Source: Candidatus Foliamicus numerosus (lineage in GTDB: Bacteria > Pseudomonadota > Gammaproteobacteria > Steroidobacterales > Foliamicaceae). Taken from it: a DNA stretch of 43,273 bases. Of this stretch, positions 1-7,569 are shown piece by piece. Positions within the stretch are counted from its first letter, which is position 1. Every line of letters begins with the position of its first letter. The notes under the pieces are model-generated. The model was not told the DNA's origin. It made no database searches and saw only the letters and a list, made by a program, of their open reading frames with translations. Location: contig JAPYNE010000060.1 in the NCBI GenBank assembly GCA_028285945.1, positions 1 to 43,273 on the forward strand, in the 5' to 3' direction. Made by a program: the position numbers and the translations under genes.

Positions 1-1
1 A

Positions 2-784
2 ACCGACATCGACCTGCGGATGGGCGCGGCGGGCCTGCGCGGCGAATTGATGGACTTCGGCGACGGCTTGAGCCTGTCGCTGGTCTCCGACGCCATGGCG
101 ATGCGCTCCTCTTCCGAGGCGGCGGCCGGGATGCCGGAGTCGGAGGCCAAGGCGAGCCGCGTCCGGGCGGCGGTCGAAGCCTCTTGGACCCGCCAGATGG
201 AGGAGGGCGGGCAATTCTCGGCGCGGCTTGAGGGCGGTTTGCGCCGGGACGGCGGCGACGCGGAGGAAGGCTTCGGCGCCGAGGTGTCCGCCGGCCTCTC
301 GTGGATGCGGGACGGCCTCGCCCTCGAGCTCGAGGGCCGGCGCCTGGTGGCGCACGAGGACGGCGGCTTCAGCCAGACGGGCGCCTCCGCATACCTCGCT
401 TGGGATGCTTGGAACCTAGGCGGCCTTGGCCCGTCCGCGTCGCTGCGCCGGCATTGGGGCATCGCCGCGGCCAGCGGGCTGGACCGGCTGCTCGCCGCGC
501 GCCGCGCGGGGCCGTTCGGGGCGGAGCCGGGCGCGGGCGGCCTCGACGCCGAGTTCGGCTGGGGCCTGGCGCTGCCCGGCGGCCGCTTCCTCGGCACGCC
601 CTTCCTGCTGCACGGATCGCAGGGCGGCGGCGGCCGCCTGCAAACGCTGGGCTGGCGCATGGAGCCCTTGGAATCAAGCGGCGGAATCATGGATGCCAGC
701 ATGGCCCTCAAGCTGGTGCGCCGCGCCGGCGGCGCCGGCGGGAGCGACCGCGGCATCCTGATCGAGGCCCGCCTGGGCTTCTAA
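2..784 (+). CDS. Autotransporter outer-membrane beta-barrel domain, 3' end of gene (5' truncated by window edge)
   Basis: The frame is open from the window edge, so only the last 260 codons are seen. The protein alternates amphipathic strands and Gly/Asp turns (for example SARLEGGLRRDGGDAEEGFG, then ALELEGRRLVAHEDGGF) and ends in LIEARLGF. A terminal aromatic residue after alternating hydrophobics is the usual beta-signal for barrel insertion by BAM. The pattern matches the C-terminal translocator of autotransporter-like surface proteins. No passenger domain is visible, so its cargo is unknown. The first in-frame ATG in the window is at 20, but it is internal. The following 256 bases hold no convincing gene. 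Confidence 0.7.
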   Translation, partial: TDIDLRMGAAGLRGELMDFGDGLSLSLVSDAMAMRSSSEAAAGMPESEAKASRVRAAVEASWTRQMEEGGQFSARLEGGLRRDGGDAEEGFGAEVSAGLSWMRDGLALELEGRRLVAHEDGGFSQTGASAYLAWDAWNLGGLGPSASLRRHWGIAAASGLDRLLAARRAGPFGAEPGAGGLDAEFGWGLALPGGRFLGTPFLLHGSQGGGGRLQTLGWRMEPLESSGGIMDASMALKLVRRAGGAGGSDRGILIEARLGF

Positions 785-1016
785 ACATGACGGCTTGAAT
801 AATGCCGCGCCGGGCTGGTGCCACGCTAGCCGCGCCGCCGCGCACCAAGCAGCGCAACCACCGGATTTTCCTTACAGCAACTGTGTCAGAGGGCACTGAT
901 GCGATGTTCCGGCCATTCCATTTATCCAAGCGGCGTTTCCTGACCGTCGGATGACCAGACGCATGCCGGCAACGCCCATCCGCACACCCAAGGGCGCTTA
1001 ACAAAAAACGATTGTC

Positions 1017-1029
1017 AACCGCTTCGGTT
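1017..1029 (-). terminator. Weak hairpin after the moaD-moaE-citE operon
   Basis: A 5-bp stem (AACCG/CGGTT) with a 3-base loop lies just past the stop codon of the lyase gene. A T-rich stretch follows about 8 bases further along the minus strand. The stem is short, so termination here is a guess. The rest of 785-1040 shows no other feature. Confidence 0.25.
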
Positions 1030-1040
1030 TTACCTCGGCA

Positions 1041-1904
1041 TCAGGCGAAGCGGCGGAGGAGCTTTCGGGCCTGGGCGAGGTGCGGCTGATCGACCATGCG
1101 GCCGCCTATCGACATGACGCCGGTCTCGCCGGATTGCTCGAAGGCGGCGACGATCTCGCGGGCCTCGGCCAGTTGCGCCTCGCTGGGCGTGAACACATCG
1201 TTGAGCACCGCCACCTGGTCCGGGTGGATGGCGGCGCCGCCCGCGTAGCCCATTTCCAGCGCTTCCTCCGTGAACCGGCGGAAGCCGTCCAAGTTGCGGA
1301 AATCCGCATACACGGCCTCGATCGCGTCCACCCCGGCCACGGTTGCCGCCGCAAGAGTGAGGGCGCGGGCCACTTCGTACAGGGGCAGCAGGCTCCCGTC
1401 CGGCCGGCGGCGGCGCAGGGCGCCCACATCCGTTCCCAAATCCTCGGAGCCCCAGCTTAGGGCTGCCAAGCGCGGCAGGCCGGGACGGTATTCGTGCAGC
1501 GACATCAGGCCGCGCGCCGTTTCCCCTGCCAGCGCAAGAATCCGCGCGGGCGATTCCCGTTCGCCGCCCTCGCGGCCGTCCATCCGCCCGGCCACCGCGA
1601 AAACATCGGCAGGCGAGCGCGGCTTGGGCAGCACGATGCCGTCGGCGCCGCCGGCCATGGCCGCGTCCGCATCCTCTTCCCACCACGGCGTGTGCAGGCC
1701 GTTGATTCGCACCCACAAGGGCGCGCCGCCGCGCTCAGCCGATTCCAAGTATTCGCGGATCATCGCCCGGGCCACCGGCTTGCGCGCCGGACTCACCGAA
1801 TCCTCGATATCGAGAATCAGCACGTCGGCGCCGGTGGACGGCCCCTTGGCGAGCTTGCGTTCGCTGTCGCCGGGCACGAACAGCCACGACCGGCGGCGCT
1901 TCAT
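1041..1904 (-). CDS. HpcH/HpaI aldolase / citrate lyase beta-like CoA-ester lyase
   Basis: 287 aa, normal for the CitE-like family. The N-terminus RRRSWLFVPGDSERKLAK is the family signature. It is followed by LILDIEDSVSP, where Glu/Asp bind Mg, WVRINGL, GIVLPKP, and AAIHPDQVAVLN near the C-terminus. Relatives cleave or hydrolyse CoA esters such as malyl-, citryl- or citramalyl-CoA. The exact substrate cannot be read from the sequence. The chosen ATG overlaps the moaE stop by four bases (ATGA), so translation is probably coupled. A longer in-frame extension exists upstream but only covers moaE in another frame. Its place behind two molybdopterin genes is unusual and may be accidental operon membership. 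Confidence 0.85.
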   Translation of the reverse strand: MKRRRSWLFVPGDSERKLAKGPSTGADVLILDIEDSVSPARKPVARAMIREYLESAERGGAPLWVRINGLHTPWWEEDADAAMAGGADGIVLPKPRSPADVFAVAGRMDGREGGERESPARILALAGETARGLMSLHEYRPGLPRLAALSWGSEDLGTDVGALRRRRPDGSLLPLYEVARALTLAAATVAGVDAIEAVYADFRNLDGFRRFTEEALEMGYAGGAAIHPDQVAVLNDVFTPSEAQLAEAREIVAAFEQSGETGVMSIGGRMVDQPHLAQARKLLRRFA

Positions 1905-2317
1905 GGGGCGTTGATCCACTCGGCCGGCCCCTCCGGGTAGTGCTCGCGTTTCCAAATCGGCACGCGCTTTTTCACTTCGTCGATCACGTACCTCGCGGCC
2001 GCGAACGCCTCGTTGCGGTGCGCGGCGGCCACGCCCACCCACACCGCGGCATCGCCGATGGCGAGGTCGCCGGTGCGATGCACGCAAAGCACCCGGCTGG
2101 CGCCGAATCTTTCCTTCGCCTCGGCGATGACGCGCGCGCCTTCGCTCACCGCCAATTCCTCGTAGCATTCATATTGCAGCCCGGCCACCGCGCGGCCTTC
2201 GTTGTGATTGCGGACCCGCCCGCAAAAGCACGCGACGGCACCCGATGCGGTATCCTCCAGCGCCGCCAGCTCCGCCGCTTGGTCTATGGCATCCGCGCTG
2301 ATGCGGAAATCGCTCAT
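1901..2317 (-). CDS. moaE: Molybdopterin synthase catalytic subunit MoaE
   Basis: 138 aa, the usual MoaE length. Visible signatures are GAVACFCGRVRNHNEG near residues 26-41, LQYECYEELA, HRTGDLAIGDAAVWVGVAAAHR, and VKKRVPIWKREHY with the conserved Lys/Arg near the end. MoaE transfers sulfur from the MoaD thiocarboxylate to precursor Z to make molybdopterin in the cytoplasm. It overlaps moaD upstream and the lyase downstream by four bases each, so all three should be translated from one message. Confidence 0.95.
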   Translation of the reverse strand: MSDFRISADAIDQAAELAALEDTASGAVACFCGRVRNHNEGRAVAGLQYECYEELAVSEGARVIAEAKERFGASRVLCVHRTGDLAIGDAAVWVGVAAAHRNEAFAAARYVIDEVKKRVPIWKREHYPEGPAEWINAP

Positions 2318-2550
2318 CCGCCGGCCACCGGCGGCATGAACACCACGCGGTCTCCGTCCTCCAGCGACCAGTCCCAGTTGCGGAACTCGTCGTTGACGGC
2401 CACCTTAAGGCCTTTTCCCGGGGGCAATGGGCGGCGCTCGCGCAGTTCGCGGTACAGCTCGCGCGGCGTGGCGGCCCCGGTGTCGAGCGTCTCATGCGCC
2501 CTGCCGGCGCGCTCACGCAGGAATGCGAAGTAATCAACGCGAATACGCAT
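2314..2550 (-). CDS. moaD: Molybdopterin synthase sulfur-carrier subunit MoaD
   Basis: 78 aa from the ATG at 2550, whose start MRIRVDYFAFLRERAG is typical. The protein ends PPVAGG. The terminal Gly-Gly is adenylated by MoeB and then thiocarboxylated to donate sulfur to MoaE. It has a ubiquitin-like fold by family knowledge. An ATG 13 codons further upstream exists but would add a non-homologous tail, so the shorter start is preferred. The stop overlaps the moaE start (ATGA). It is divergent from the small gene at 2605 across about 54 bases. Confidence 0.92.
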   Translation of the reverse strand: MRIRVDYFAFLRERAGRAHETLDTGAATPRELYRELRERRPLPPGKGLKVAVNDEFRNWDWSLEDGDRVVFMPPVAGG

Positions 2551-2604
2551 CAGACCAAACAGCGTAGCGGCCACAAAAACACCGCGCAATGCTACATTAG
2601 CGCC

Positions 2605-2811
2605 ATGAGCGAGAAAACTTCCCTAGTGCGCGAAGACGGCACCTATCCGGTGGCGCGCACCGGCATCGGAAACATCGCCCTGTCGGCGGTGCAGTTCGAG
2701 CCGGAGCTGTTCCGCTGCATGGCCTTGAAAGGTGCCGAATCGCTGCCGCAAAGCTGCTTGGAAGCGTACAAGCAGTTCGCCGCCCGGGCGCGCTGGACCC
2801 ACTACTGGTAG
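2605..2811 (+). CDS. Small protein of unknown function
   Basis: 68 aa, no recognised domain, signal peptide or membrane segment. It contains two Cys (FRCMAL and PQSCLEAY) and ends in the aromatic-rich ARARWTHYW. The start is supported by a -10-like TACATT at 2593-2598, only six bases before the ATG, and by no Shine-Dalgarno, which fits a leaderless message. It stands alone between moaD (divergent) and hemH (convergent, nine bases away). Codon use resembles its neighbours, so it is probably a real gene. Confidence 0.6.
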   Translation: MSEKTSLVREDGTYPVARTGIGNIALSAVQFEPELFRCMALKGAESLPQSCLEAYKQFAARARWTHYW

Positions 2812-2820
2812 GCTAGGCGG

Positions 2821-3882
2821 CTACGCGCTTTTGGCGTTGGGGCAGGCGCCGAACCGCATGGGGCAGCGGCGCGGCCCGATGTCCGAGGCCACCCCTTCGT
2901 TGCCGATGGCGCCTCGAACCAGGTCGCCCAGCCCGCGAATAAAGTGGCAATCCACCGCCACCGTGGGGCAGCGGGTGAAGAACGGAACGCCGGTTTCACA
3001 AGCCGCTTGGCGAAATTCCATGTCGATTTCCACCAGCGTTTCGACATGCTCGGAAACGAACGCGATGGGCGCCACCACCACGGGAACGCCATCCGCTCCG
3101 GCCCGGCGCACCTCGTCTTCGGTGGACGGCCCGATCCATCGCACCGGGCCGACGCGGCTCTGGTAGCAGGTGATCCAATCCAAATCGGCGCGGCCCAGCG
3201 CCTCGACGATGGCCGCCGAGGTCAGCTCCACCTGCCACTGGTAGGGGTCGCCGGCATTGATCGTGCGCTGCGGCAAGGCATGCGCGGACAAAAGCAGGCG
3301 CGGCGCCCCGTGCCGCGAAGCCTCGTTGAGCGACTTCCGTATGTGCGCCGTGGCGGCATCGAGAAAACCATGGTGCGCCGGGTAGCAGCACACGATGTCC
3401 TGCGGCGCGGCCAGCCCTTGCCGGCGGGCCTCTTCCCTGAAAGCCTTGATGGACGTTCCCGTGGTGGTGGTCGAGAATTGCGGATACAGCGGCAGCAGCA
3501 CGATGCGGTCGGGGCCGAAGTCGCGGATCCGGCCAACGGCCTCTTTCACCAGCGGGTGCCAGTAGCGCATGAACACAAACACTTCCACCTGCTCGGCGGT
3601 ATCGCTGATTTCGCGCTTGAGCGCCTCCGCCTGCTCGACCGTGGCCGGAAGAATGGAGGATGCCCCGCCAACCTTCCCGTAAATTTCCGCCGAGGCGGTC
3701 GCTCGCCTTCCGGCAATCACGCGCGCGGCAATCCAGCGCAGCGGATTGGGAATTCGCAATATGGCCGGGTCGCTGAACAGATTCAGAAGGAACGGATGGA
3801 TCGCCTCGGGCGTGTCCGGCCCGCCCAAATTAAAAACCGCCACGGCAAGTTTCCGTGGCCCCGGGTTTGGCTCGCGGGTCAA
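2821..3882 (-). CDS. hemH: Ferrochelatase
   Basis: 353 aa. It inserts Fe(II) into protoporphyrin IX, the last step of protohaem synthesis. Signatures are VAVFNLGGPDTPEAIHPFL at the N-terminus, VLLPLYPQFSTTTTGTS, LLSAHALPQRTINAGDPYQ with the catalytic His, and AFVSEHVETLVEID with the conserved Glu. The C-terminus carries a Cys pair in RRCPMRFGACPN. Some bacterial ferrochelatases bind a 2Fe-2S cluster with C-terminal cysteines, so a cluster is possible but not shown. The start is a TTG at 3882. A GTG at 3843 in the LAVAVFNLGG segment would remove the N-terminal 13 residues. The stop is TAG, so amber is a normal stop here. Confidence 0.93.
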   Translation of the reverse strand: MTREPNPGPRKLAVAVFNLGGPDTPEAIHPFLLNLFSDPAILRIPNPLRWIAARVIAGRRATASAEIYGKVGGASSILPATVEQAEALKREISDTAEQVEVFVFMRYWHPLVKEAVGRIRDFGPDRIVLLPLYPQFSTTTTGTSIKAFREEARRQGLAAPQDIVCCYPAHHGFLDAATAHIRKSLNEASRHGAPRLLLSAHALPQRTINAGDPYQWQVELTSAAIVEALGRADLDWITCYQSRVGPVRWIGPSTEDEVRRAGADGVPVVVAPIAFVSEHVETLVEIDMEFRQAACETGVPFFTRCPTVAVDCHFIRGLGDLVRGAIGNEGVASDIGPRRCPMRFGACPNAKSA

Positions 3883-3889
3883 AACTGCG

Positions 3890-5203
3890 CTACGGCCTGG
3901 CCAGCAGGTCCAGGGCGGCCGCGGTCATGGCGCGCACGCCCGTGCGCAGGGTTTCCTTGTGCTCGGGCAAAAAGTATGGCGAATGGTTGGACGGAAGCTC
4001 GCGGCCTTCGGCGTGCGCCGCGGCGAGGGCTTGCGGGTCGGCGCCGCCAAGGCGGAAATAAAAGCCGGGAATGCGCGGCTCGTCCAAACCGAACCGGGCG
4101 AAATCCTCGCCGCCCATCACCTGCGTTTGCAGCACCACGTTTTGCTCTCCCAGCTCTGCCCGAAGCACGGCGGCAAGCCGCTCGCTCAGCGCCGGATCAT
4201 TGTACAGCGCGGGCGTGTATTCGTTCTTCACCCTCACCTCGGGCAGCCGGTCCTCGGGCAGGCCCATGGCCATGGCCTGGGCCTTGGCGATGCGCGCGAT
4301 CCCTTCCAGCAGCAGCGCCCGGTTCTCGTCGGTGTAGGAGCGCACCGTCAACTGCATATCGACCCGGTCGGAAATGATGTTGTGCTTGGTGCCGCCGCGA
4401 ATCGCCCCCACCGTCACCACGCCGTCCTCGATGGGGTTCAGGTTGCGGGAAACTAGGGTTTGAAGGGCCGTGATGATGTACGCGGAAAGCACGATGGGAT
4501 CGTGGGTGAGGTGCGGCGAGGCGCCGTGGCCGCCGGTGCCGTGAACGATGATATCGACCGAATCGACATTGGCCATGGCGTATCCCGGCTTGTAGCCGGT
4601 CTGGCCGGTGGCGAGGTTGGAGGACACGTGCAGCCCCAGGTTGTAGTCGGGCCGCGGAAAGCGCGTGAACAAGCCGTCCTCGAGCATGGCGCGCGCGCCC
4701 AGCCCGCGCTCCTCGGCGGGTTGCGCCACCAAAACCAGCGTGCCGCGCCAGCGATCGCGGATATTCGACAGCTTTCGCGCCACGCCGACGAGGTTGGCCA
4801 TGTGGATGTCGTGGCCGCAAGCGTGCATCACCGGGACCTCGCGGCCGAACAGGTCCTTGGCCATCACGCGGCTGGCGTATTCAACCCCGGTCAATTCCTT
4901 GACCGGAAGCGCGTCCATATCGGCGCGGAGCATGACCGTGGGGCCGTCGCCGTTGCGTAAAAGCCCCACCACGCCGGTTCGCCCCACCTCGGTCGTGACC
5001 TCGTAGCCGGCGGCGGCGAATTCCTCGGCCATGCGCGCCGCCGTCTCGAACTCGCGCAGCGACAGCTCGGGATTTTGGTGCAGGTGCAGGTACAGCGCTT
5101 CCATGTAAGCGAGCTCGGCCTCGCTAACGCTGATTTCGGCGCTGGCTAAAGAGGCGCTGAGCGCCAGCGCCAATGCTGCTGTCGCGTTTGTGGCCATTCG
5201 CAT
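3890..5203 (-). CDS. Secreted M20 family amidohydrolase / metallopeptidase
   Basis: 437 aa from the ATG at 5203. It starts with a short basic end and the hydrophobic stretch AALALALSASLASA, a Sec signal peptide probably cut after ASA. Zn-ligand motifs of the M20D/hippurate hydrolase type follow: MHACGHDIHMANLVG, AEERGLGARAMLEDG, GTGGHGASPH in the lid domain, and MGGEDFARF near the end. Relatives hydrolyse N-acyl amino acids or small peptides. The export signal points to a periplasmic role. It ends eight bases before hemH on the same strand. The first 37 codons of the longest frame are non-conserved and lie before the signal peptide, so they were left out. Confidence 0.88.
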   Translation of the reverse strand: MRMATNATAALALALSASLASAEISVSEAELAYMEALYLHLHQNPELSLREFETAARMAEEFAAAGYEVTTEVGRTGVVGLLRNGDGPTVMLRADMDALPVKELTGVEYASRVMAKDLFGREVPVMHACGHDIHMANLVGVARKLSNIRDRWRGTLVLVAQPAEERGLGARAMLEDGLFTRFPRPDYNLGLHVSSNLATGQTGYKPGYAMANVDSVDIIVHGTGGHGASPHLTHDPIVLSAYIITALQTLVSRNLNPIEDGVVTVGAIRGGTKHNIISDRVDMQLTVRSYTDENRALLLEGIARIAKAQAMAMGLPEDRLPEVRVKNEYTPALYNDPALSERLAAVLRAELGEQNVVLQTQVMGGEDFARFGLDEPRIPGFYFRLGGADPQALAAAHAEGRELPSNHSPYFLPEHKETLRTGVRAMTAAALDLLARP

Positions 5204-5408
5204 GATCGGTTTTTCGCTCCCATTGGGGTTGATGCGCGCTCCTTTGAGCAACTGTAAACGAGGCGCGGCGGGTTTTGCGGCGCGGCTCCTGTTTTGCGTG
5301 CATGCGGGCCGCATAGGACGATGCTATGAGTGCTTGGAATTCAGCAATTCCCGGAGCGCCACGCACGGGAATATAGCCTAAATATCAGTCAATATAATAA
5401 GCAGGCTT

Positions 5409-6014
5409 TTATTTTTGAGTGTTTTTTTCGAGCTGATCCGGCCGGTCCAAATCGAAGGCCGCGCGCGGCATCGGCACTTCCGCCACATCGCCTGCCGCCG
5501 CCGCAAGCATCGCTTGCGCCCCGCTGTCCCCCGAAAGGCCGCTCAAGTGCCGGAACCAGGAGCGCGGAAAAACCGCCGGCGCCCCCAGCCTGCCCTCGTA
5601 GCGCGCCGCCGCAGCGCAGCTTGGATTGGCGCGCCAAGCTGCCACGAGCGCCGCGATATCCTCGGCGCGAAGCCGCGGCTGATCGCCAAGGCACACCAGA
5701 GCCGCGCGGGCGTTTGGCGGCAGCGCCCTGATGCCGCAGGCGAGAGAACGCCCCATGCCGTCGCGCCAGCGCGCATTCCGCACGATGGCGACTTTGCGAA
5801 GCGGCGCCCCCCGCCGCCCCAATGCGCGGCCTATTCGATCGGCGCGACAGCCCAAAACCACAACAACGGCGCTGGCTCCGGCAAACCGCGCCAAACGCGC
5901 GCTGCGCTCAACCAGCGTCTCGCCCCGGTAGCGCAAAAGCTGCTTCGGCGAACCATACCGCCTCGACGCGCCCGCCGCCAACACAACCGCATGCAGGCCA
6001 AACCGCCCCGCCAT
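5409..6014 (-). CDS. MocA-like molybdenum cofactor cytidylyltransferase
   Basis: About 201 aa from the ATG at 6014. The nucleotide-binding motif AVVLAAGASRRYGSPKQLL is the MocA-type variant, as opposed to LAGGxSxRMGxDK of MobA. VCLGDQPRL is the conserved acidic motif, and GAPAVFPRSWF and DLDRPDQLE occur further on. MocA transfers CMP to molybdopterin for xanthine-dehydrogenase-type enzymes. Other nucleotidyltransferases share the fold, so the symbol is withheld. An in-frame ATG at 6065 has a GAGGG six bases ahead, but its 17 extra residues precede the conserved start. A TTGACA at 6089-6094 may be the -35 box. Confidence 0.8.
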   Translation of the reverse strand: MAGRFGLHAVVLAAGASRRYGSPKQLLRYRGETLVERSARLARFAGASAVVVVLGCRADRIGRALGRRGAPLRKVAIVRNARWRDGMGRSLACGIRALPPNARAALVCLGDQPRLRAEDIAALVAAWRANPSCAAAARYEGRLGAPAVFPRSWFRHLSGLSGDSGAQAMLAAAAGDVAEVPMPRAAFDLDRPDQLEKNTQK

Positions 6015-6127
6015 TCCGCTTATCAGCCTAGGCGCGCTCAAGCCACTACCAGCATGCTTTCGCATAATGCGCCCTCGCCATTTCACATGTCAACACCAGC
6101 GCAACACACCGCTGGCGACACTTGCTA

Positions 6128-6145
6128 GATACTACATGTAGTATC
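6128..6145. promoter_or_regulatory. Perfect 18-bp palindrome, likely HicAB operator
   Basis: GATACTACATGTAGTATC is its own reverse complement and ends nine bases before the hicA ATG. A -10-like TATCAT (6142-6147) overlaps its right end and lies seven bases before that ATG. HicB antitoxins commonly bind palindromes at their own promoter, so autoregulation is the likely role. This is inferred from position and symmetry. Confidence 0.7.
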
Positions 6146-6154
6146 ATTTTAGGC

Positions 6155-6370
6155 ATGGCCAAGGCGGATGGTTTGCTGGGCTCCATGAAAGCCAACCCGA
6201 AAGCGGATTGGAGCCCAAAGGATGTCAGAAAAGCGGCGAAGAAACATGGGCTGCTCATCATTCGTCAGCGTGGAACGAGCCACGCCGTCCTAACCAACGA
6301 CCAAGGCCAACATCTGACCATTCCCATGCACAAGCCCCATCAAGCCGTTCTGCATCAGGCGTCTGGTTAA
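6155..6370 (+). CDS. hicA: HicA family mRNA interferase toxin
   Basis: 71 aa, the normal HicA size. The double-stranded-RNA-binding-like fold is indicated by NPKADWSPKDVRKAAKKHG, then RQRGTSHAVLTN with the catalytic His43, then LTIPMHKPH. HicA cleaves mRNA when free of HicB. The ATG at 6155 is preceded by the palindromic operator. A TTG 33 bases upstream is in frame but lies inside the operator. hicB follows 15 bases downstream. The toxin has no visible defect. Confidence 0.9.
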   Translation: MAKADGLLGSMKANPKADWSPKDVRKAAKKHGLLIIRQRGTSHAVLTNDQGQHLTIPMHKPHQAVLHQASG

Positions 6371-6385
6371 GCTGATCGAGGAGGC

Positions 6386-6724
6386 ATGATGAAATTCGAG
6401 GACTATCCGATCCATCTGACTCCGATTCCAAGCGAGGAAGGAGGCGGTTACATGGTTACCGTTCCAGACCTCCCGGGATGTGTGGCGGATGGAGACACGA
6501 TCGAGCAAGCGCTTGAGGAAGCCCGCGATGCCTTCCAAGCATGGACCATGGCGGAACAGGAAGACAAAGGATTGATTTCGCTGCCAAAAACCTACAGCGG
6601 TCAATTCGTGCAGCGCATTCCCAAAACCTTGCACGCACGCCTTGCCATGCGGGCGGCGAGCGAGGGCATTAGTTTGAATCAACTCGCTGCCACTTTCCTG
6701 GCCGAAGGCTTGGCCCGGCAATAA
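6386..6724 (+). CDS. hicB: HicB family antitoxin
   Basis: 112 aa. The N-terminal half is the HicB partial RNase H-like domain: PIPSEEGGGYMVTVPDLPGCVADGDTIEQALEEA. The C-terminal half (RIPKTLHARLAMRAASEGISLNQLAATFLAEGL, about residues 78-110) is a ribbon-helix-helix/HicB-type DNA-binding segment, which fits binding to the palindrome upstream of hicA. GAGGAGG at 6378-6384 is the Shine-Dalgarno. Its spacing suits the second in-frame ATG at 6389 better than 6386. It neutralises HicA and probably represses the operon. Confidence 0.9.
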   Translation: MMKFEDYPIHLTPIPSEEGGGYMVTVPDLPGCVADGDTIEQALEEARDAFQAWTMAEQEDKGLISLPKTYSGQFVQRIPKTLHARLAMRAASEGISLNQLAATFLAEGLARQ

Positions 6725-6771
6725 AGGCCAGGCATCAAAAATCGATGCCGAAGCGTTTGAGGGATGAAAGT

Positions 6772-6848
6772 TGGCGCGCCCGAAGGGATTCGAACCCCTG
6801 ACCTTCGGTTCCGGAGACCGACGCTCTATCCAACTGAGCTACGGGCGC
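6772..6848 (-). tRNA. tRNA-Arg (anticodon CCG)
   Basis: Read on the minus strand it folds as a standard cloverleaf. It has a GCGCCCG/CGGGCGC acceptor stem, TAGCTCAGTTGGATAGAGC D-arm, anticodon stem TCGGT/ACCGA around loop CTCCGGA, and GGTTCGAATCC T-arm. CCA is encoded at the 3' end. A CATAAT (6871-6876, minus strand) about 22 bases upstream may be its -10 box. Confidence 0.95.
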
Positions 6849-7039
6849 GCTGCTCAAGCGCATCGCAGGAATTATGCCGCAAGCCCTTCGGAATGAGCGA
6901 GCGGACAGCGGTCGAAGTCGAGGTTATCCATGCGTGGAATAAGGGGATGTTGCGGCTGAAGTGGGCTGTGGGGATACACAACTGGTGGGTTGCGGCTAAA
7001 ATGGGATCCCTCGGATCAGGGAAGCACGGGAGATAAACA

Positions 7040-7129
7040 ATGTTCAATGGCGAGAAAGTGGCGCAGATGGCCGCTTACTTTATGGACAAAGAAGCCGAAC
7101 CGCAAATGGCCGTCTTGAAGCTGGTCAAG
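7040..7129 (+). pseudogene. Truncated Panacea (DUF4065-like) antitoxin gene, 5' fragment only
   Basis: Thirty codons, FNGEKVAQMAAYFMDKEAE then PQMAVLKLVK, match the start of Panacea-domain proteins, where VAQMAAYFL and LKLxKLLYLAD are typical. The fragment is preceded by GGGAGATAAACA, a fair Shine-Dalgarno. After LKLVK the homology ends abruptly, about 17 bases from the 3' end of the convergent cytochrome gene. The open frame runs on but the residues become Arg/Pro-rich shadow sequence. A full-length Panacea gene lies at 41035-41622, where YKAADLAFRLLEKHS and SYLKLVK align with this fragment. The bases 6849-7039 before it hold no other gene. Confidence 0.6.
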
Positions 7130-7145
7130 ATGCACCGTTCCCGGG

Positions 7146-7553
7146 CTAGTGCTTGCCGGGTTCGAGGGCCACGCCGCGGCGTTCGTGGCGGGCGTAGGCG
7201 ATCAGCGCGATCATTTTGTCGTCGTCCGCCGCCAGCTCCTCGCCTTCCAGCGGGTGTTGAAGGCACCAGTTGAACATTTCCCACAAATCGACCACTCGGC
7301 CCATCTGCTTTTGGAATTTGGGGTAGGTTTCCGGATGCGTGTTGGCGGCGTTGGGGTGGCATTGGGCGCAGGCCACGCCGTTGCTGCCCAGCGTGCCGTC
7401 GGTCCACAGCGCCCGGCCCTCCTGGACCACCTGCATGAATTGCTCCTGCCAGCGGTCGATATCCTCTTGATCGAACTCGTCGCCGCCGAGGTTGCCGGCG
7501 CCCAGCGCGAACAGCACCGGGGCCAAAGCGGTAATAATGAATTTCTTGCGCAT
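7146..7553 (-). CDS. Small periplasmic c-type cytochrome
   Basis: 135 aa. It has a signal peptide (RKKFIITALAPVLFALGAG, residues 2-20) and one haem-binding CAQCH at 62-66. His66 is the proximal ligand, and a Met such as that in QMGRVVDLWEM could be the distal one. The remainder (DLWEMFNWCLQHPLEGEELAADDDKMIALIAY) resembles cytochromes of the SoxX/thiosulfate-oxidation type, but a specific role cannot be assigned. The ATG at 7553 is followed directly by the signal sequence. The longer frame upstream is the shadow of the phosphoesterase gene. It is the last gene of a three-gene operon and likely passes electrons to or from the di-haem peroxidase two genes upstream. Confidence 0.85.
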   Translation of the reverse strand: MRKKFIITALAPVLFALGAGNLGGDEFDQEDIDRWQEQFMQVVQEGRALWTDGTLGSNGVACAQCHPNAANTHPETYPKFQKQMGRVVDLWEMFNWCLQHPLEGEELAADDDKMIALIAYARHERRGVALEPGKH

Positions 7554-7569
7554 GGGTCGGAGTTCTCCC

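Noticed and set aside
6764-7036. 90-residue frame with [22 protein letters not shown]
   Set aside because: This is the well-known false protein read across a tRNA (here tRNA-Arg on the other strand).
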